14,293 nucleotides of DNA from Caldifarciminota bacterium UBA3079 (GCA_002366635.1 DFBN01000021.1:3837-18129); one strand, 5' to 3'; shown: positions 6,119 to 14,163, counted from the stretch's first letter. Program-made: numbers and translations. Notes: generated by a model from the sequence alone, not told the origin.

Positions 6119-6880
6119 CTACGATTGTATCCGGAAACAGCGCCGGGCGTTTTCGCGCGTCACATCAGCAGTCTCTCTCGGTGTAAGCCCGATAGCCTCG
6201 GCCAGCTTTTTCAGGGTAAAACGGACAAATGCCGGTTCGTTTCGCTTGCCACGTTCTGGTACCGGTGCAAGATACGGAGCATCGGTCTCGATCATTAAAC
6301 GGTCGTGCGGAATCAATGGCACAGTGTCCCAAAAACGGGGATTTGCATAAGTCAGATTTCCGGCAAAGGAAATATAAAAACCCTTATCTACCGCCCACTC
6401 GGCCATCTTTTTGTTCCCGTCGAAACAGTGCAGCACACCAACAGTATAATCATGTTCTTCGAGTATGGCCCTTGCCCTTCTTGACGCATCACGGATGTGC
6501 AGAACCATCGGTAGCTCCATGGTCTTGGCAAGCTCAATCTGGGCTCCAAAGGCTGTTTCCTGACTGGAACGGGAAGAAATAGTGCGGAAAAAATCCAGGC
6601 CTATCTCGCCGACGGCCCGGATACGCGGTTCAATGCATAACTCTTTAAGCGCATTGATATCCACACTGCGGAATCCGTCGGCCTCATGGGGATGAACCCC
6701 GATAGCACAATAGATACCTTTGTAACGCTCACACAGTGCGACCGCTTCCTTACTGTCCGGCACATTCTGACTGACGCACATCATCTCGCGCACACCGGCC
6801 CGATTGGCACGCTTGAGCACATCCTTCAAGTCATCGGTAAACTGGTTATCGGTCAAGTGACAGTGAGAATCAAACAACAT
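6119..6880 (-). CDS. tatD: TatD family metal-dependent hydrolase (DNase)
   Basis: This TIM-barrel metallohydrolase of the amidohydrolase superfamily has 253 residues. Members act as 3'-5' exonucleases on DNA and some have D-aminoacyl-tRNA related or quality-control roles. All metal ligands are visible: H6 and H8 in FDSHCHL, E92 in VGEIGLDFF, H128 in LHIRDA, H151 in LHCFDG, and D200 in IETDAPYL. GVHPHEA (61-67) is the usual family block. I chose the ATG at 6880 because the family starts directly with M-x-F/I-D-S-H. It is preceded by a purine-rich GGAAGGG that can serve as ribosome site. A TTG at 6919 in the same frame would add 13 residues with no match to the family. It lies 41 nt after metG and 4 nt before rsmA. 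Confidence 0.94.
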   Translation of the reverse strand: MLFDSHCHLTDNQFTDDLKDVLKRANRAGVREMMCVSQNVPDSKEAVALCERYKGIYCAIGVHPHEADGFRSVDINALKELCIEPRIRAVGEIGLDFFRTISSRSSQETAFGAQIELAKTMELPMVLHIRDASRRARAILEEHDYTVGVLHCFDGNKKMAEWAVDKGFYISFAGNLTYANPRFWDTVPLIPHDRLMIETDAPYLAPVPERGKRNEPAFVRFTLKKLAEAIGLTPRETADVTRENARRCFRIQS

Positions 6881-6921
6881 GAGCCCTTCCGGGTTATCTT
6901 CAGACCTACACACCCTCAAAA

Positions 6922-8934
6922 CTAGGAAACCTCGCTTCCCGCGCTTACCGGCCGGTCAACTGTCAACAGTGAGATATTGTCGCCGTCAATTGCCGCCAGA
7001 AGCATCCCGTTTGATTCCACACCGCGAATCTTGGCCGGAGCGAGATTCGCCACGACAATTATCGTCTTGCCCGCAAGTTCCTGGGACTCATATACCTTAC
7101 CAATGCCTGCTACTATCTGGCGCTCTTCACCGCCGATGTCAATTATCATCTTGACCAGTTTCTCAGTCCCCGGAACTTTGCCAGCACTGACAATCTTTGC
7201 TGTCCGCAGCTCCAGCTTCTTGAAATCATCAAAACTTATCATCGCTTTCCCCTTTCTTACATGCCCGGGTTTTCTGATTCTGAGCCGGGCTGTCTGGACT
7301 TCGATTATCGACTTATCCAATTTCTCAAACAGAATCTCTGTAGACTTCAGTTCCTTCGGCACAACCGGAAGTGCTGCATCGTCCCAGCTCCGCTTGCCCA
7401 AACCGAGCATCTTTCCAATCCTGCGGCTGGTAAACGGCAGAAAAGGATACAGGAGTATTTCGAGCATCGACACGAGCCTGGTGCAGACCGCCATAGTCTG
7501 GTCGCACCGAGAAGGATCCGCTTTGAAACTGCGCCATGGTGCCTGCCTGTCGAAATACCGGTTTCCCAATGCGGGCAAAGTCATCACCGCGCGCGCCGCT
7601 TCCTTAATCCGATAAGAATCAATCATCCCGCCGACCCGTCCGGGCGCTTCTGCAATCGCTTCGAGCACCTCCTGACCTTCGCCTCCATCCAGACTCGCCT
7701 CAGGCACCCTGCCGTTGTAGTTCTTCTTCAAGAATACTGCTACCCGGTTCACGAAATTACCCAGGACATCGGCCAGTTCATTATTATTCCTGGCATGAAA
7801 ATCCCTCCAGGCAAAATCGACATCCCGGTTCTCGGGCAGATTCACTGCCAAGGCATAACGCAGCGGGTCAGGTGGAAAATCCTGGAGATATTCAGGCAAC
7901 CAGGCAGCCCGGTTATGCGAAGTGGAGAATTTACGGCCTTCGATATTGAGGAATTCGTTAGCCGGAATATCGGTAGGCAGCACCCAGTCGCCGTGTGCCA
8001 TCAGCATTGCCGGCCAGACCACCGCATGGAATACAATATTATCCTTGCCGATGAAATGCACCAGTTTTGTTCTGGAATCGAGCCAGTAATCTTTCCATCG
8101 GTCCGGCTCTCCGATTCGCTCGGCCCATTCCTTAGTTGAAGAGATATAGCCTATCGGCGCATCAAACCATACGTACATCACCTTGCCCTTCGCCGCTTCC
8201 AATGGAACTGGCACGCCCCAGGACAAATCTCTTGTAATCGGTCTGTCTTTCAAACCTTTCTTAAACCAGCCTTCGCAAAAACGCTTCACATTCGGCTTCC
8301 AATTCTGCTTGGCTCCAAGCCATTTGCGCAGCGATTCCTGAAACTGAGAAAGTGCAAAGAACCAGTGTCTGGTTTCCCTCACCTCAGGCACAGCCCCACA
8401 TACTTTGCATCTTGGTTCGATAAGCTCAGACGGTTCAATCCAGCGGCCGCACTTCTCGCACTGGTCTCCCCTTGCACCCTTTGAACCACAATAAGGACAG
8501 ATTCCTTCCACATAACGGTCCGCAAGGAACATCCTGCAACTCGGGCAATAAAGCTGTCTGGTAACTCCGGGCTTGATAAAACCGTTCTTGTAAACCCGAC
8601 TGAAGAAATCCTGCGCGGTCCGGTAATGAATCGGCAGGGAAGTGCGTGAGTAATTGTCGAACTCGATACCGAATTCTTCAAACGACCGCTTAATCCTGTT
8701 GTGGTAACGGTCAATTATATCCTTGGGGCTCAGTTTCTGCTTTGCAGCGGCCAGTGTTATCGGCACCCCGTGTTCGTCTGAACCACAGATATAAACGATA
8801 TCAGACCCCTTAAGACGATGGTACTTTACATAGATATCAGCAGGAAGATAAGCACCGGCAAGCTGTCCGAAATGAATGTCACCGTTTGCATAAGGGAGCG
8901 CGCTCGTCACCAGAATTCTCACAGGGCTAAGCAT
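6922..8934 (-). CDS. metG: Methionyl-tRNA synthetase with C-terminal tRNA-binding domain
   Basis: This class I synthetase (670 residues) charges tRNA-Met. The N-terminal block SALPYANGDIHFGQLAG (11-27) is the signature region, but the HIGH tetrad reads HFGQ (21-24). A zinc domain with four CxxC knuckles (C130/C133, C146/C149, C159/C162, C176/C179) marks the two-knuckle type seen in Bacteroidetes and archaea. YVWFDAPIGYISS (254-266), HFIGKDNIVFH (293-303) and the KMSKS-equivalent KFSTS (335-339) follow. Residues about 566-670 (FDDFKKLELRTAKI ... ANLAPAKIRGVESNGMLL) are a Trbp111/EMAP-like tRNA-binding domain. The ATG at 8934 is my start; an ATG at 8943 is equally possible (673 residues), with GGGG upstream serving either. 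A longer open frame to 9090 would overlap rnfC and has no family match. It heads the metG-tatD-rsmA operon. Confidence 0.95.
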   Translation of the reverse strand: MLSPVRILVTSALPYANGDIHFGQLAGAYLPADIYVKYHRLKGSDIVYICGSDEHGVPITLAAAKQKLSPKDIIDRYHNRIKRSFEEFGIEFDNYSRTSLPIHYRTAQDFFSRVYKNGFIKPGVTRQLYCPSCRMFLADRYVEGICPYCGSKGARGDQCEKCGRWIEPSELIEPRCKVCGAVPEVRETRHWFFALSQFQESLRKWLGAKQNWKPNVKRFCEGWFKKGLKDRPITRDLSWGVPVPLEAAKGKVMYVWFDAPIGYISSTKEWAERIGEPDRWKDYWLDSRTKLVHFIGKDNIVFHAVVWPAMLMAHGDWVLPTDIPANEFLNIEGRKFSTSHNRAAWLPEYLQDFPPDPLRYALAVNLPENRDVDFAWRDFHARNNNELADVLGNFVNRVAVFLKKNYNGRVPEASLDGGEGQEVLEAIAEAPGRVGGMIDSYRIKEAARAVMTLPALGNRYFDRQAPWRSFKADPSRCDQTMAVCTRLVSMLEILLYPFLPFTSRRIGKMLGLGKRSWDDAALPVVPKELKSTEILFEKLDKSIIEVQTARLRIRKPGHVRKGKAMISFDDFKKLELRTAKIVSAGKVPGTEKLVKMIIDIGGEERQIVAGIGKVYESQELAGKTIIVVANLAPAKIRGVESNGMLLAAIDGDNISLLTVDRPVSAGSEVS

Positions 8935-8996
8935 ACCGACCATACCCCGGAAGTCAAGCCGGCGGCTGCAAAACAGTCGGCAAGCTCTAAAAGTTG

Positions 8997-9024
8997 TTGA
9001 CAACCAGAATGCCCTTAATAAAAT
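8997..9024 (+). promoter_or_regulatory. sigma70-type promoter of the rnf operon
   Basis: A consensus -35 box TTGACA (8997-9002), a 16-bp spacer and TAAAAT (9019-9024) make a good promoter with the same spacing as the tRNA promoter at 452. With a usual 6-7 nt discriminator, transcription would start at about 9031, the first base of the rnfC TTG codon. The -35 box sits in a small inverted repeat, GTTGT-TG-ACAAC (8993-9004), which could be an operator half-site pair but is short enough to be chance. This 88-97 nt gap also has to hold the divergent metG promoter, for which I see no convincing match. Confidence 0.65.
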
Positions 9025-9030
9025 TGCCCC

Positions 9031-10344
9031 TTGAAGTTCACATTCCATGGTGGTATTCATCCTCAGGAAACCAAGGATGCAACTGAGCATAAACCGATTG
9101 AAACACCACCCTTACCCGAACGCGTCTATATCCCCATGTCCCAGCACATCGGTGCACCTTCAAAACCCGTAGTCAAAAAAGGTGATATGGTCAAAACCGG
9201 CACGCTCATCGGCGAACCGACAGGCAGGGTTTCAGTCCCAACGCATGCCTCTGTTTCAGGCATTGTCGCCGATGTAGTCGAGCTGGCCCATCCGTTAAGC
9301 GGCCGTCGCATCCTTACCTGCATTATCGATTCTGACGGCAAAGATGCCCCGGATGGCTCCATCAGAGAAAGGGATTGTTCAAACCTGGCCCCTCAGCAGA
9401 TTATCGAAATCATAAAAGCTGCCGGCATAGCCGGGATGGGTGGTGCCACATTCCCGACTTTCTTTAAGCTTTCCCCACCCAAAGAAAAACCGATCGATAC
9501 CCTTATCATCAACGGTTGCGAATGCGAGCCGTATCTGACAGCCGACCACCGCCTGATGCTGGAAAAACCCGAGCAAATCATTGACGGCACCCGATTTCTT
9601 GCCCAGGCCCTCGGGGTCAGGAACATAATCATCGCGATTGAAGACAACAAACCCGATGCTATCAAAGCGATGTCCGAGTCTGCAAAAAAGACCGATTTCA
9701 AGGTCCGGCCGTTCAAGACCAAATACCCGCAGGGCGCGGAAAAACAGCTCATCCGGTCATGCCTGAAACGGGAAGTCCCCTCTGGCGGACTGCCGATGGA
9801 TGTCGGCTGCGTAGTCCAGAATGTCGGCACCACGAAAGCGGTGCATGATGCGGTTCGCTTCGGCAAACCACTGTATGAAAGAATCACTACTGTCACTGGC
9901 CCTGGTGTCAAAGAACCGAAGAACCTATGTGTCCGCATCGGCACCCCGGTCAAAAACCTGATTGAAATCTGCGGGGGTTACCATAACCAGACAGCGAAGT
10001 TGATAATGGGCGGGCCGATGATGGGCATCACAATCTCATCAGACCAGGCACCTGTGCTCAAAGGCAGTTCCGGAATCCTCGTGCTGGACTCACTCTCTGC
10101 AATCGAGCTCGAAGACCATGACTGCATCCGCTGCGGCCGCTGCATCAAGGCTTGTCCGATGGGACTCCTGCCCCAGGACCTTTATAATCACATCAAAGCC
10201 GGCCGTCTGAATGCAGCCGAAAAGGAACATGTTCTTGACTGCATCGAATGCGGCTGCTGTGCATTTGTCTGCCCGGCAAAAATAAGATTGGTTCACCATT
10301 TCAAATATGCGAAATCCGAAATAATGGCCCGGAGGAAAAAGTGA
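9031..10344 (+). CDS. rnfC: Rnf complex subunit RnfC
   Basis: RnfC (437 residues) is the peripheral NADH/NAD+-facing subunit of the Rnf complex, which couples reduced ferredoxin oxidation by NAD+ to Na+ or H+ transport. The start region FTFHGGIHP (3-11) is the typical RnfC N-terminus. Residues about 40-100 form a biotinyl-lipoyl-like barrel (GDMVKTGTLIGEP, THASVSGIV). The flavin/NADH-binding region follows with GIAGMGGATFPTFFKL (132-147) and NGCECEPYLTADH. The SLBB-like part is at about 285-345. Two 4Fe-4S motifs close the protein: C365/C368/C371/C375 and C404/C407/C410/C414. The start is TTG; the frame is closed by TAA at 9016, so no other upstream start exists, and the next Met (residue 36) would delete conserved sequence. 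No Shine-Dalgarno is seen. The stop overlaps the rnfD GTG start. Confidence 0.95.
   Translation: MKFTFHGGIHPQETKDATEHKPIETPPLPERVYIPMSQHIGAPSKPVVKKGDMVKTGTLIGEPTGRVSVPTHASVSGIVADVVELAHPLSGRRILTCIIDSDGKDAPDGSIRERDCSNLAPQQIIEIIKAAGIAGMGGATFPTFFKLSPPKEKPIDTLIINGCECEPYLTADHRLMLEKPEQIIDGTRFLAQALGVRNIIIAIEDNKPDAIKAMSESAKKTDFKVRPFKTKYPQGAEKQLIRSCLKREVPSGGLPMDVGCVVQNVGTTKAVHDAVRFGKPLYERITTVTGPGVKEPKNLCVRIGTPVKNLIEICGGYHNQTAKLIMGGPMMGITISSDQAPVLKGSSGILVLDSLSAIELEDHDCIRCGRCIKACPMGLLPQDLYNHIKAGRLNAAEKEHVLDCIECGCCAFVCPAKIRLVHHFKYAKSEIMARRKK
10331..10335 (+). promoter_or_regulatory. Strong ribosome binding site deciding the rnfD GTG start
   Basis: GGAGG lies 5 nt upstream of the GTG at 10341, inside the last codons of rnfC. 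It supports the GTG as the rnfD start over an upstream in-frame ATG at 10248 that lies within the rnfC iron-sulfur region. It also shows that this genome uses Shine-Dalgarno initiation, in contrast to rnfC. Confidence 0.75.
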
Positions 10345-11384
10345 GCGGTTCAGAATCCCGGACCCCTTCTGTTTTCACTGTCACCGCACCCCCACATATC
10401 CGTTCCAAGACAACGGTCAACCGGTTGATGTGGGCGGTTGTTATCGCGCTTATACCTGCCTTTGCCGGTTCAATCTTCTTCTTTGGCTGGCACGCCCTCT
10501 CACTTGTGCTGCTCAGTGTTGCATCCGCAGTCGGTTTTGACGCCCTGTCCCAGAAGCTCTTCGGCCGCAAAATCACAATCACTGATGGCAGCGCGGTCAT
10601 CACCGGTATTCTTCTGGCTTTCAACCTGCCACCCGGCGTTCCCTGGTGGTTACCGGTTGTCGGCTCAGCTTTTGCAGTGATTGTCGTCAAGCAGTTCTTT
10701 GGCGGACTCGGCCATAACTTTGTCAACCCTGCCCTTGCTGCCCGTGCATTCCTGATGGTTTCCTGGCCCGGCATTATGACCGCCAAATGGATTTCGCCCC
10801 GTTTTGGCACGCTTTCGGGATTCGATGCAGTCACGACCGCAACGCCACTTGGCGTGCTCAAGCACGCCGATGAAATCGTCGGTGCCGGTGGCGACCCGGC
10901 CGCAATTGTTACCCAAGTCCAGTCATGGCCGGTTATCAAGAATCTCTTTCTGGGCAATGTCGGCGGATGCCTGGGTGAAACATCGGCACTGCTTTTGCTC
11001 ATCGGTGCCGTTTTCCTCATCGCTACCCGGGTTATTGACTGGCGCATTCCGGTCGGTTACATCGGCACGGTTATCTTCCTAACCCTGATTCTGCCCGGCC
11101 AAAAGGCAAACTTTGCTACCTACATGCTTTTCCATATTCTCTCGGGCGGTCTGATGCTCGGAGCATTCTTTATGGCTACCGACTATGTCACTTCACCGGT
11201 CACGACCAAAGGACGATGGGTCTTCGCGGTCGGATGCGGCATTCTGACTGTCCTGATACGACTCTGGGGTGGTTATCCGGAAGGCGTATCTTATTCCATA
11301 CTCCTGATGAATGTGGCAACGCCGGCTATTGACCGTTTTACCAAACCCAGACTCTTCGGCAAAATCAGGAAAGTAAAGCAATGA
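10341..11384 (+). CDS. rnfD: Rnf complex subunit RnfD (flavinylated membrane subunit)
   Basis: RnfD (347 residues) is an integral membrane subunit related to NqrB, with about eight to ten hydrophobic segments (for example 31-50, 52-66, 105-118, 216-229, 238-251, 262-280, 293-308). It carries FMN covalently bound to threonine and is part of the transmembrane electron and ion path. The family block GGLGHNFVNPALAARAF (121-137) is present, as is FHILSGGLMLGAFFMATDYVTSP (264-286). The flavinylation site reads DAVTTAT (162-168), so T168 is the expected FMN attachment residue. The usual Gly at the third-last position is Thr here. The start is GTG, overlapping the rnfC TGA, with a strong GGAGG site 5 nt upstream. 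The 3' end overlaps rnfG (ATGA). The ApbE flavin transferase it requires is not in this window. Confidence 0.94.
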   Translation: MSGSESRTPSVFTVTAPPHIRSKTTVNRLMWAVVIALIPAFAGSIFFFGWHALSLVLLSVASAVGFDALSQKLFGRKITITDGSAVITGILLAFNLPPGVPWWLPVVGSAFAVIVVKQFFGGLGHNFVNPALAARAFLMVSWPGIMTAKWISPRFGTLSGFDAVTTATPLGVLKHADEIVGAGGDPAAIVTQVQSWPVIKNLFLGNVGGCLGETSALLLLIGAVFLIATRVIDWRIPVGYIGTVIFLTLILPGQKANFATYMLFHILSGGLMLGAFFMATDYVTSPVTTKGRWVFAVGCGILTVLIRLWGGYPEGVSYSILLMNVATPAIDRFTKPRLFGKIRKVKQ

Positions 11385-11920
11385 ACAGCAAAGTCTGGAT
11401 GGTCGCCTCGCTGGTAATCATCTGTCTTTTGTCCGCATTCGCCCTTTCAAAGGTTTACCTCGTAACCCAGCCCAGAATAGAAAAACAGAAGCGTGAAGCG
11501 GTCAACATCGCACTCAGCCAAGTGCTTCCCCAAGCGGATAGCTTCAAACCGGTAATACCGGACACCCTCTGGTATGGCCTAGACAAAAATGGCAACAAAG
11601 TCGGCATCGTCATCAAAGTAACTCCGCGCGGATACGGTGGAACGGTCGAAACCCTGGTCGGACTCAATATGGAAAAAAAAGTTACCGGTATCAGAATCGC
11701 ATCACCGGCCGAAGGTTTGCATGAAACACCAGGCCTCGGACTCAAATCACGCAACCCTGATTTCCGCAACCAGTTCAAAGGCAAAACCGCCACTGAAATC
11801 AGGCTCAAACGTGACGGCGGCACGATTGATGCAATTTCAGCCGCAACCATCACATCCCGTGCAGTAACCGAAGGTGTCCGCAAAGGAATAGAAAAATATT
11901 CAAAGTATCTGAAACCATGA
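11381..11920 (+). CDS. rnfG: Rnf complex subunit RnfG (FMN-binding)
   Basis: RnfG (179 residues) has one N-terminal transmembrane anchor (about 6-25) and an extracytoplasmic FMN-binding domain. It relays electrons between RnfD and the RnfA/E pair. The family block LVGLNMEKKVTGIRIASPAEG (92-112) is present, followed by HETPGLGLK (114-122). The flavinylation motif DAISAAT (150-156) fits the Dgx(S/T)gAT consensus, with T156 as the expected covalent FMN site. It needs ApbE for maturation. The ATG at 11381 overlaps the rnfD stop, and AGGAAAG lies at about 11367-11373 upstream as a possible ribosome site. The 3' end overlaps the rnfE start by 4 nt, so D, G and E are probably translated in a coupled way. 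Confidence 0.94.
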   Translation: MNSKVWMVASLVIICLLSAFALSKVYLVTQPRIEKQKREAVNIALSQVLPQADSFKPVIPDTLWYGLDKNGNKVGIVIKVTPRGYGGTVETLVGLNMEKKVTGIRIASPAEGLHETPGLGLKSRNPDFRNQFKGKTATEIRLKRDGGTIDAISAATITSRAVTEGVRKGIEKYSKYLKP

Positions 11921-12537
11921 TACCGGAAAACAGACCATCCCGCCTCAAATACTTCACTTCCGGAATAATCCTTGAGAACCCGATACTCATTCTGATGATT
12001 GGGCTTTGCCCGACCCTGGCTACGAGCGTCACTGCGCAAGACGGCCTGGGCATGGGTATCGCTGCATCTTTTGTGCTTATCTGTTCCAATTTCGTCATCT
12101 CCCTGATTCGTAAAATCATCCCTTCCTCTATCCGTATCCCCATCTTCATTATTATCATCTCGTCTTTTGTCACTATCATTGACTATGTGCTCCAGGCCTT
12201 TGAGCCCGGACTTTATCAGGTCCTGGGTGTATTCGTCCCGCTGATTGTTGTCAACTGCATTATACTCGGTCGGGCCGAAGCGTTCGCATATCACCACGGT
12301 ATCATTGACTCGATTCTCGATGCATTGGGCAAAGCGGTCGGTTTCACCCTGGTTATTGTCTTAATGGGCATAATCCGTGAATTCTTTTCTGCCGGCACAA
12401 TCTTCGGCGCGATTGTCACACCGGCCGGATTCAGGCAATCACCGGTTCTCTTCATGATTTTCCCGCCCGGCGCATTTCTTCTTATCGGGATTCTCAAAAG
12501 CATCGTCAACCGACTCAACGAAAACAAAGGGAAGTAA
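11917..12537 (+). CDS. rnfE: Rnf complex subunit RnfE
   Basis: RnfE (206 residues) is a six-helix membrane subunit, homologous to NqrD and paralogous to RnfA with inverted topology. The block ENPILILMIGLCPTLATS (20-37) and VVNCIILGRAEAFAYHHG (111-128) contain C31 and C114. In Rnf/Nqr structures such cysteines, with their partners in RnfA, hold the intramembrane 2Fe-2S cluster that moves electrons across the bilayer. MGIIREF (150-156) and the C-terminal FPPGAFLLIG (182-191) are also typical. The start overlaps the rnfG stop (ATGA) and rnfA begins 3 nt after its stop. Length is normal. Confidence 0.95.
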   Translation: MIPENRPSRLKYFTSGIILENPILILMIGLCPTLATSVTAQDGLGMGIAASFVLICSNFVISLIRKIIPSSIRIPIFIIIISSFVTIIDYVLQAFEPGLYQVLGVFVPLIVVNCIILGRAEAFAYHHGIIDSILDALGKAVGFTLVIVLMGIIREFFSAGTIFGAIVTPAGFRQSPVLFMIFPPGAFLLIGILKSIVNRLNENKGK

Positions 12538-12540
12538 CAA

Positions 12541-13131
12541 ATGCACATCAGTCCAGCAAAACTGTTCCTCGCCGCATTTCTGATAAACAACATCCTTCTG
12601 ATGCGCTTTATCGGACTCTGCCCGTTCTTCGGTGTTTCGACATCAGTCTCAACCGCAACTGGAATGAGTGTCGCTGTGATGTTTGTAATGCTGCTTTCAT
12701 CCCTGGTTACCTGGGTTCTTTTTCATGGCATTCTCTTACCACTGGGTCTTGTATTCCTGCGCACTGCGGTATTCATTCTGGTCATTGCATCCCTGGTCCA
12801 ATTCGTCGAAATGGCCTTGAAAAAATATATCCACTCCCTTTACTCTGCCATGGGCATTTATCTGCCCTTGATTACCACAAACTGCGCCATCCTCGGTGTC
12901 ACATTCCTGAATATCGACTATAAGTTCAACCCACTTCAGGCTACCATCTTTGCGGTCGGCACCGGTCTCGGATTCGCTCTGGTAATAATCCTTTTTGCCA
13001 CTATTCGCGAGCGGCTCGCAGATGCGCCAATCTCGAAATCATTCAAAGGTTACCCGATTGCATTCGTCGCCGCATCCCTTTTGTCTTTGGCATTCATGGG
13101 ATTCACCGGTCTGTTCGGCATATCACTGTAA
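12541..13131 (+). CDS. rnfA: Rnf complex subunit RnfA
   Basis: RnfA (196 residues) is the membrane partner of RnfE (NqrE homologue). It has six predicted helices and the two Cys-containing half-helix blocks NNILLMRFIGLCPFFGVS (16-33, C27) and LPLITTNCAILGV (108-120, C115), which complete the buried 2Fe-2S site with RnfE. The C-terminal block FKGYPIAFVAASLLSLAFMGF (168-188) is diagnostic of the family. A purine-rich GGGAAG upstream in the end of rnfE can act as ribosome site. Four nucleotides separate its stop from the rnfB start, so it lies in the same transcript. No odd features were seen. Confidence 0.95.
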   Translation: MHISPAKLFLAAFLINNILLMRFIGLCPFFGVSTSVSTATGMSVAVMFVMLLSSLVTWVLFHGILLPLGLVFLRTAVFILVIASLVQFVEMALKKYIHSLYSAMGIYLPLITTNCAILGVTFLNIDYKFNPLQATIFAVGTGLGFALVIILFATIRERLADAPISKSFKGYPIAFVAASLLSLAFMGFTGLFGISL

Positions 13132-13135
13132 AGAT

Positions 13136-14146
13136 ATGGACTGGGCAATAACAGCTAAAGCGCTTATCGGACTGGGAACCCTCGGCCTTCTTATAGGCAT
13201 TATCCTCGCTATCGCCTCAGTCAAACTCACAGTCAAGATTGACCCGCGTGAAGAAAAAGTGCGCAAAGCCCTGCCCGGTGCCAATTGCGGCGCTTGCGGT
13301 TATCCGGGATGCGATGCATTCGCGGCCGCAGTCACAAAAGGCACAGCTCCGGTCAATGGCTGCAAATTCGGCGGAGCAACAGTAGCAAGAAAAGTCGCCG
13401 GTATAATGGGACAGGAAGTTACAGAAACAGAACCCATGGTTGCGGTCCTTTCATGCCGTGGTGACAAAGAACAGGCAAATGACTCTTTCCATTACATCGG
13501 CACATCTGATTGCCGTGAGGCTGTCCTGCTTCTGGGCGGACCCAAGGCGTGCACTTATGGGTGCATCGGACTCGGTAACTGCGAGCGGGTATGTCCTGTA
13601 GGCGCCATCAAAATGAGTGAAAAACACCTGCCTGTCATCAACGAAGACAAATGCGTGGGCTGTGGCGCCTGTATCAAAGAATGCCCCAAAAATGTGCTTC
13701 TGCTCATCCCGAAATCCAAACTGGTCTATCTTGCTTGCTCATCACACGACCCCGGACGCGCAGTCAAACAGGTATGCAAAGTCGGCTGCATCGCCTGCGG
13801 TCTGTGCGTCAAGAATTGCCCGGTCCAGGCCCTGAAAATGGAAAACGACCTCCCGGTAATGGACTTTGGCAAATGCACTGACTGCGGCATCTGCGTCCAT
13901 AAATGCCCGACCAAATCCTTCATTGACCGTGCCCGGGGAAGACCCAAAGCGGTTATCAATCCAAAATGCACCGGCTGTGGTCTGTGTATCAAAGAATGCA
14001 AATTCCATGCGATTGAAGGCGAACCGGGCAAACAGCACAAAGTCATTGCCGATAAATGTATCGGCTGCGGCCTATGCTACAAAGTCTGTCCTGAAAAAGC
14101 GATTGATATGGTCGGTGCTCTCGGCCACGCCCGCAAAACCGCCTAA
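13136..14146 (+). CDS. rnfB: Rnf complex subunit RnfB, long polyferredoxin form
   Basis: RnfB (336 residues) receives electrons from reduced ferredoxin. A single N-terminal membrane anchor (about 7-28) is followed by the Fe-S domain LPGANCGACGYPGCDAF with C51, C54, C59 and C76. Six four-cysteine ferredoxin-type motifs follow: C139/C143/C149/C153 (the looser form typical of RnfB), C173/C176/C179/C183, C218/C221/C224/C228, C247/C250/C253/C257, C278/C281/C284/C288 and C308/C311/C314/C318. That gives room for up to seven 4Fe-4S clusters, against three in the short gammaproteobacterial form. The start at 13136 was chosen because it begins directly before the anchor helix; the in-frame ATG at 12995 lies inside rnfA and adds unrelated sequence. 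The gene order C-D-G-E-A-B is the common one in anaerobes, and rnfB ends the operon. Confidence 0.95.
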   Translation: MDWAITAKALIGLGTLGLLIGIILAIASVKLTVKIDPREEKVRKALPGANCGACGYPGCDAFAAAVTKGTAPVNGCKFGGATVARKVAGIMGQEVTETEPMVAVLSCRGDKEQANDSFHYIGTSDCREAVLLLGGPKACTYGCIGLGNCERVCPVGAIKMSEKHLPVINEDKCVGCGACIKECPKNVLLLIPKSKLVYLACSSHDPGRAVKQVCKVGCIACGLCVKNCPVQALKMENDLPVMDFGKCTDCGICVHKCPTKSFIDRARGRPKAVINPKCTGCGLCIKECKFHAIEGEPGKQHKVIADKCIGCGLCYKVCPEKAIDMVGALGHARKTA

Positions 14147-14163
14147 CCTTACTCAACAATCAA

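Noticed and set aside
6881..6919. Earlier TTG start for tatD
   Set aside because: The 13 extra residues precede the canonical M-L-F-D-S-H-C-H start and have no family match. The ATG at 6880 has a purine-rich site upstream.
8944..9030. A defined promoter for metG on the - strand
   Set aside because: TTGTCA and TTGCCG are possible -35 boxes, but neither has an acceptable -10 at 16-18 bp.
8944..9090. Longer N-terminus for metG up to 9090
   Set aside because: It would overlap the start of rnfC and its promoter, and the sequence before the LVTSALPYANG block has no resemblance to MetRS.
10301..11047. 248-residue open frame antisense to rnfD
   Set aside because: It lies opposite a well-conserved gene, has no recognisable domain, and is explained by the codon bias of the + strand frame.
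11455..12297. 280-residue open frame antisense to rnfG/rnfE
   Set aside because: Low-complexity, no family features, fully covered by two strong + strand genes.
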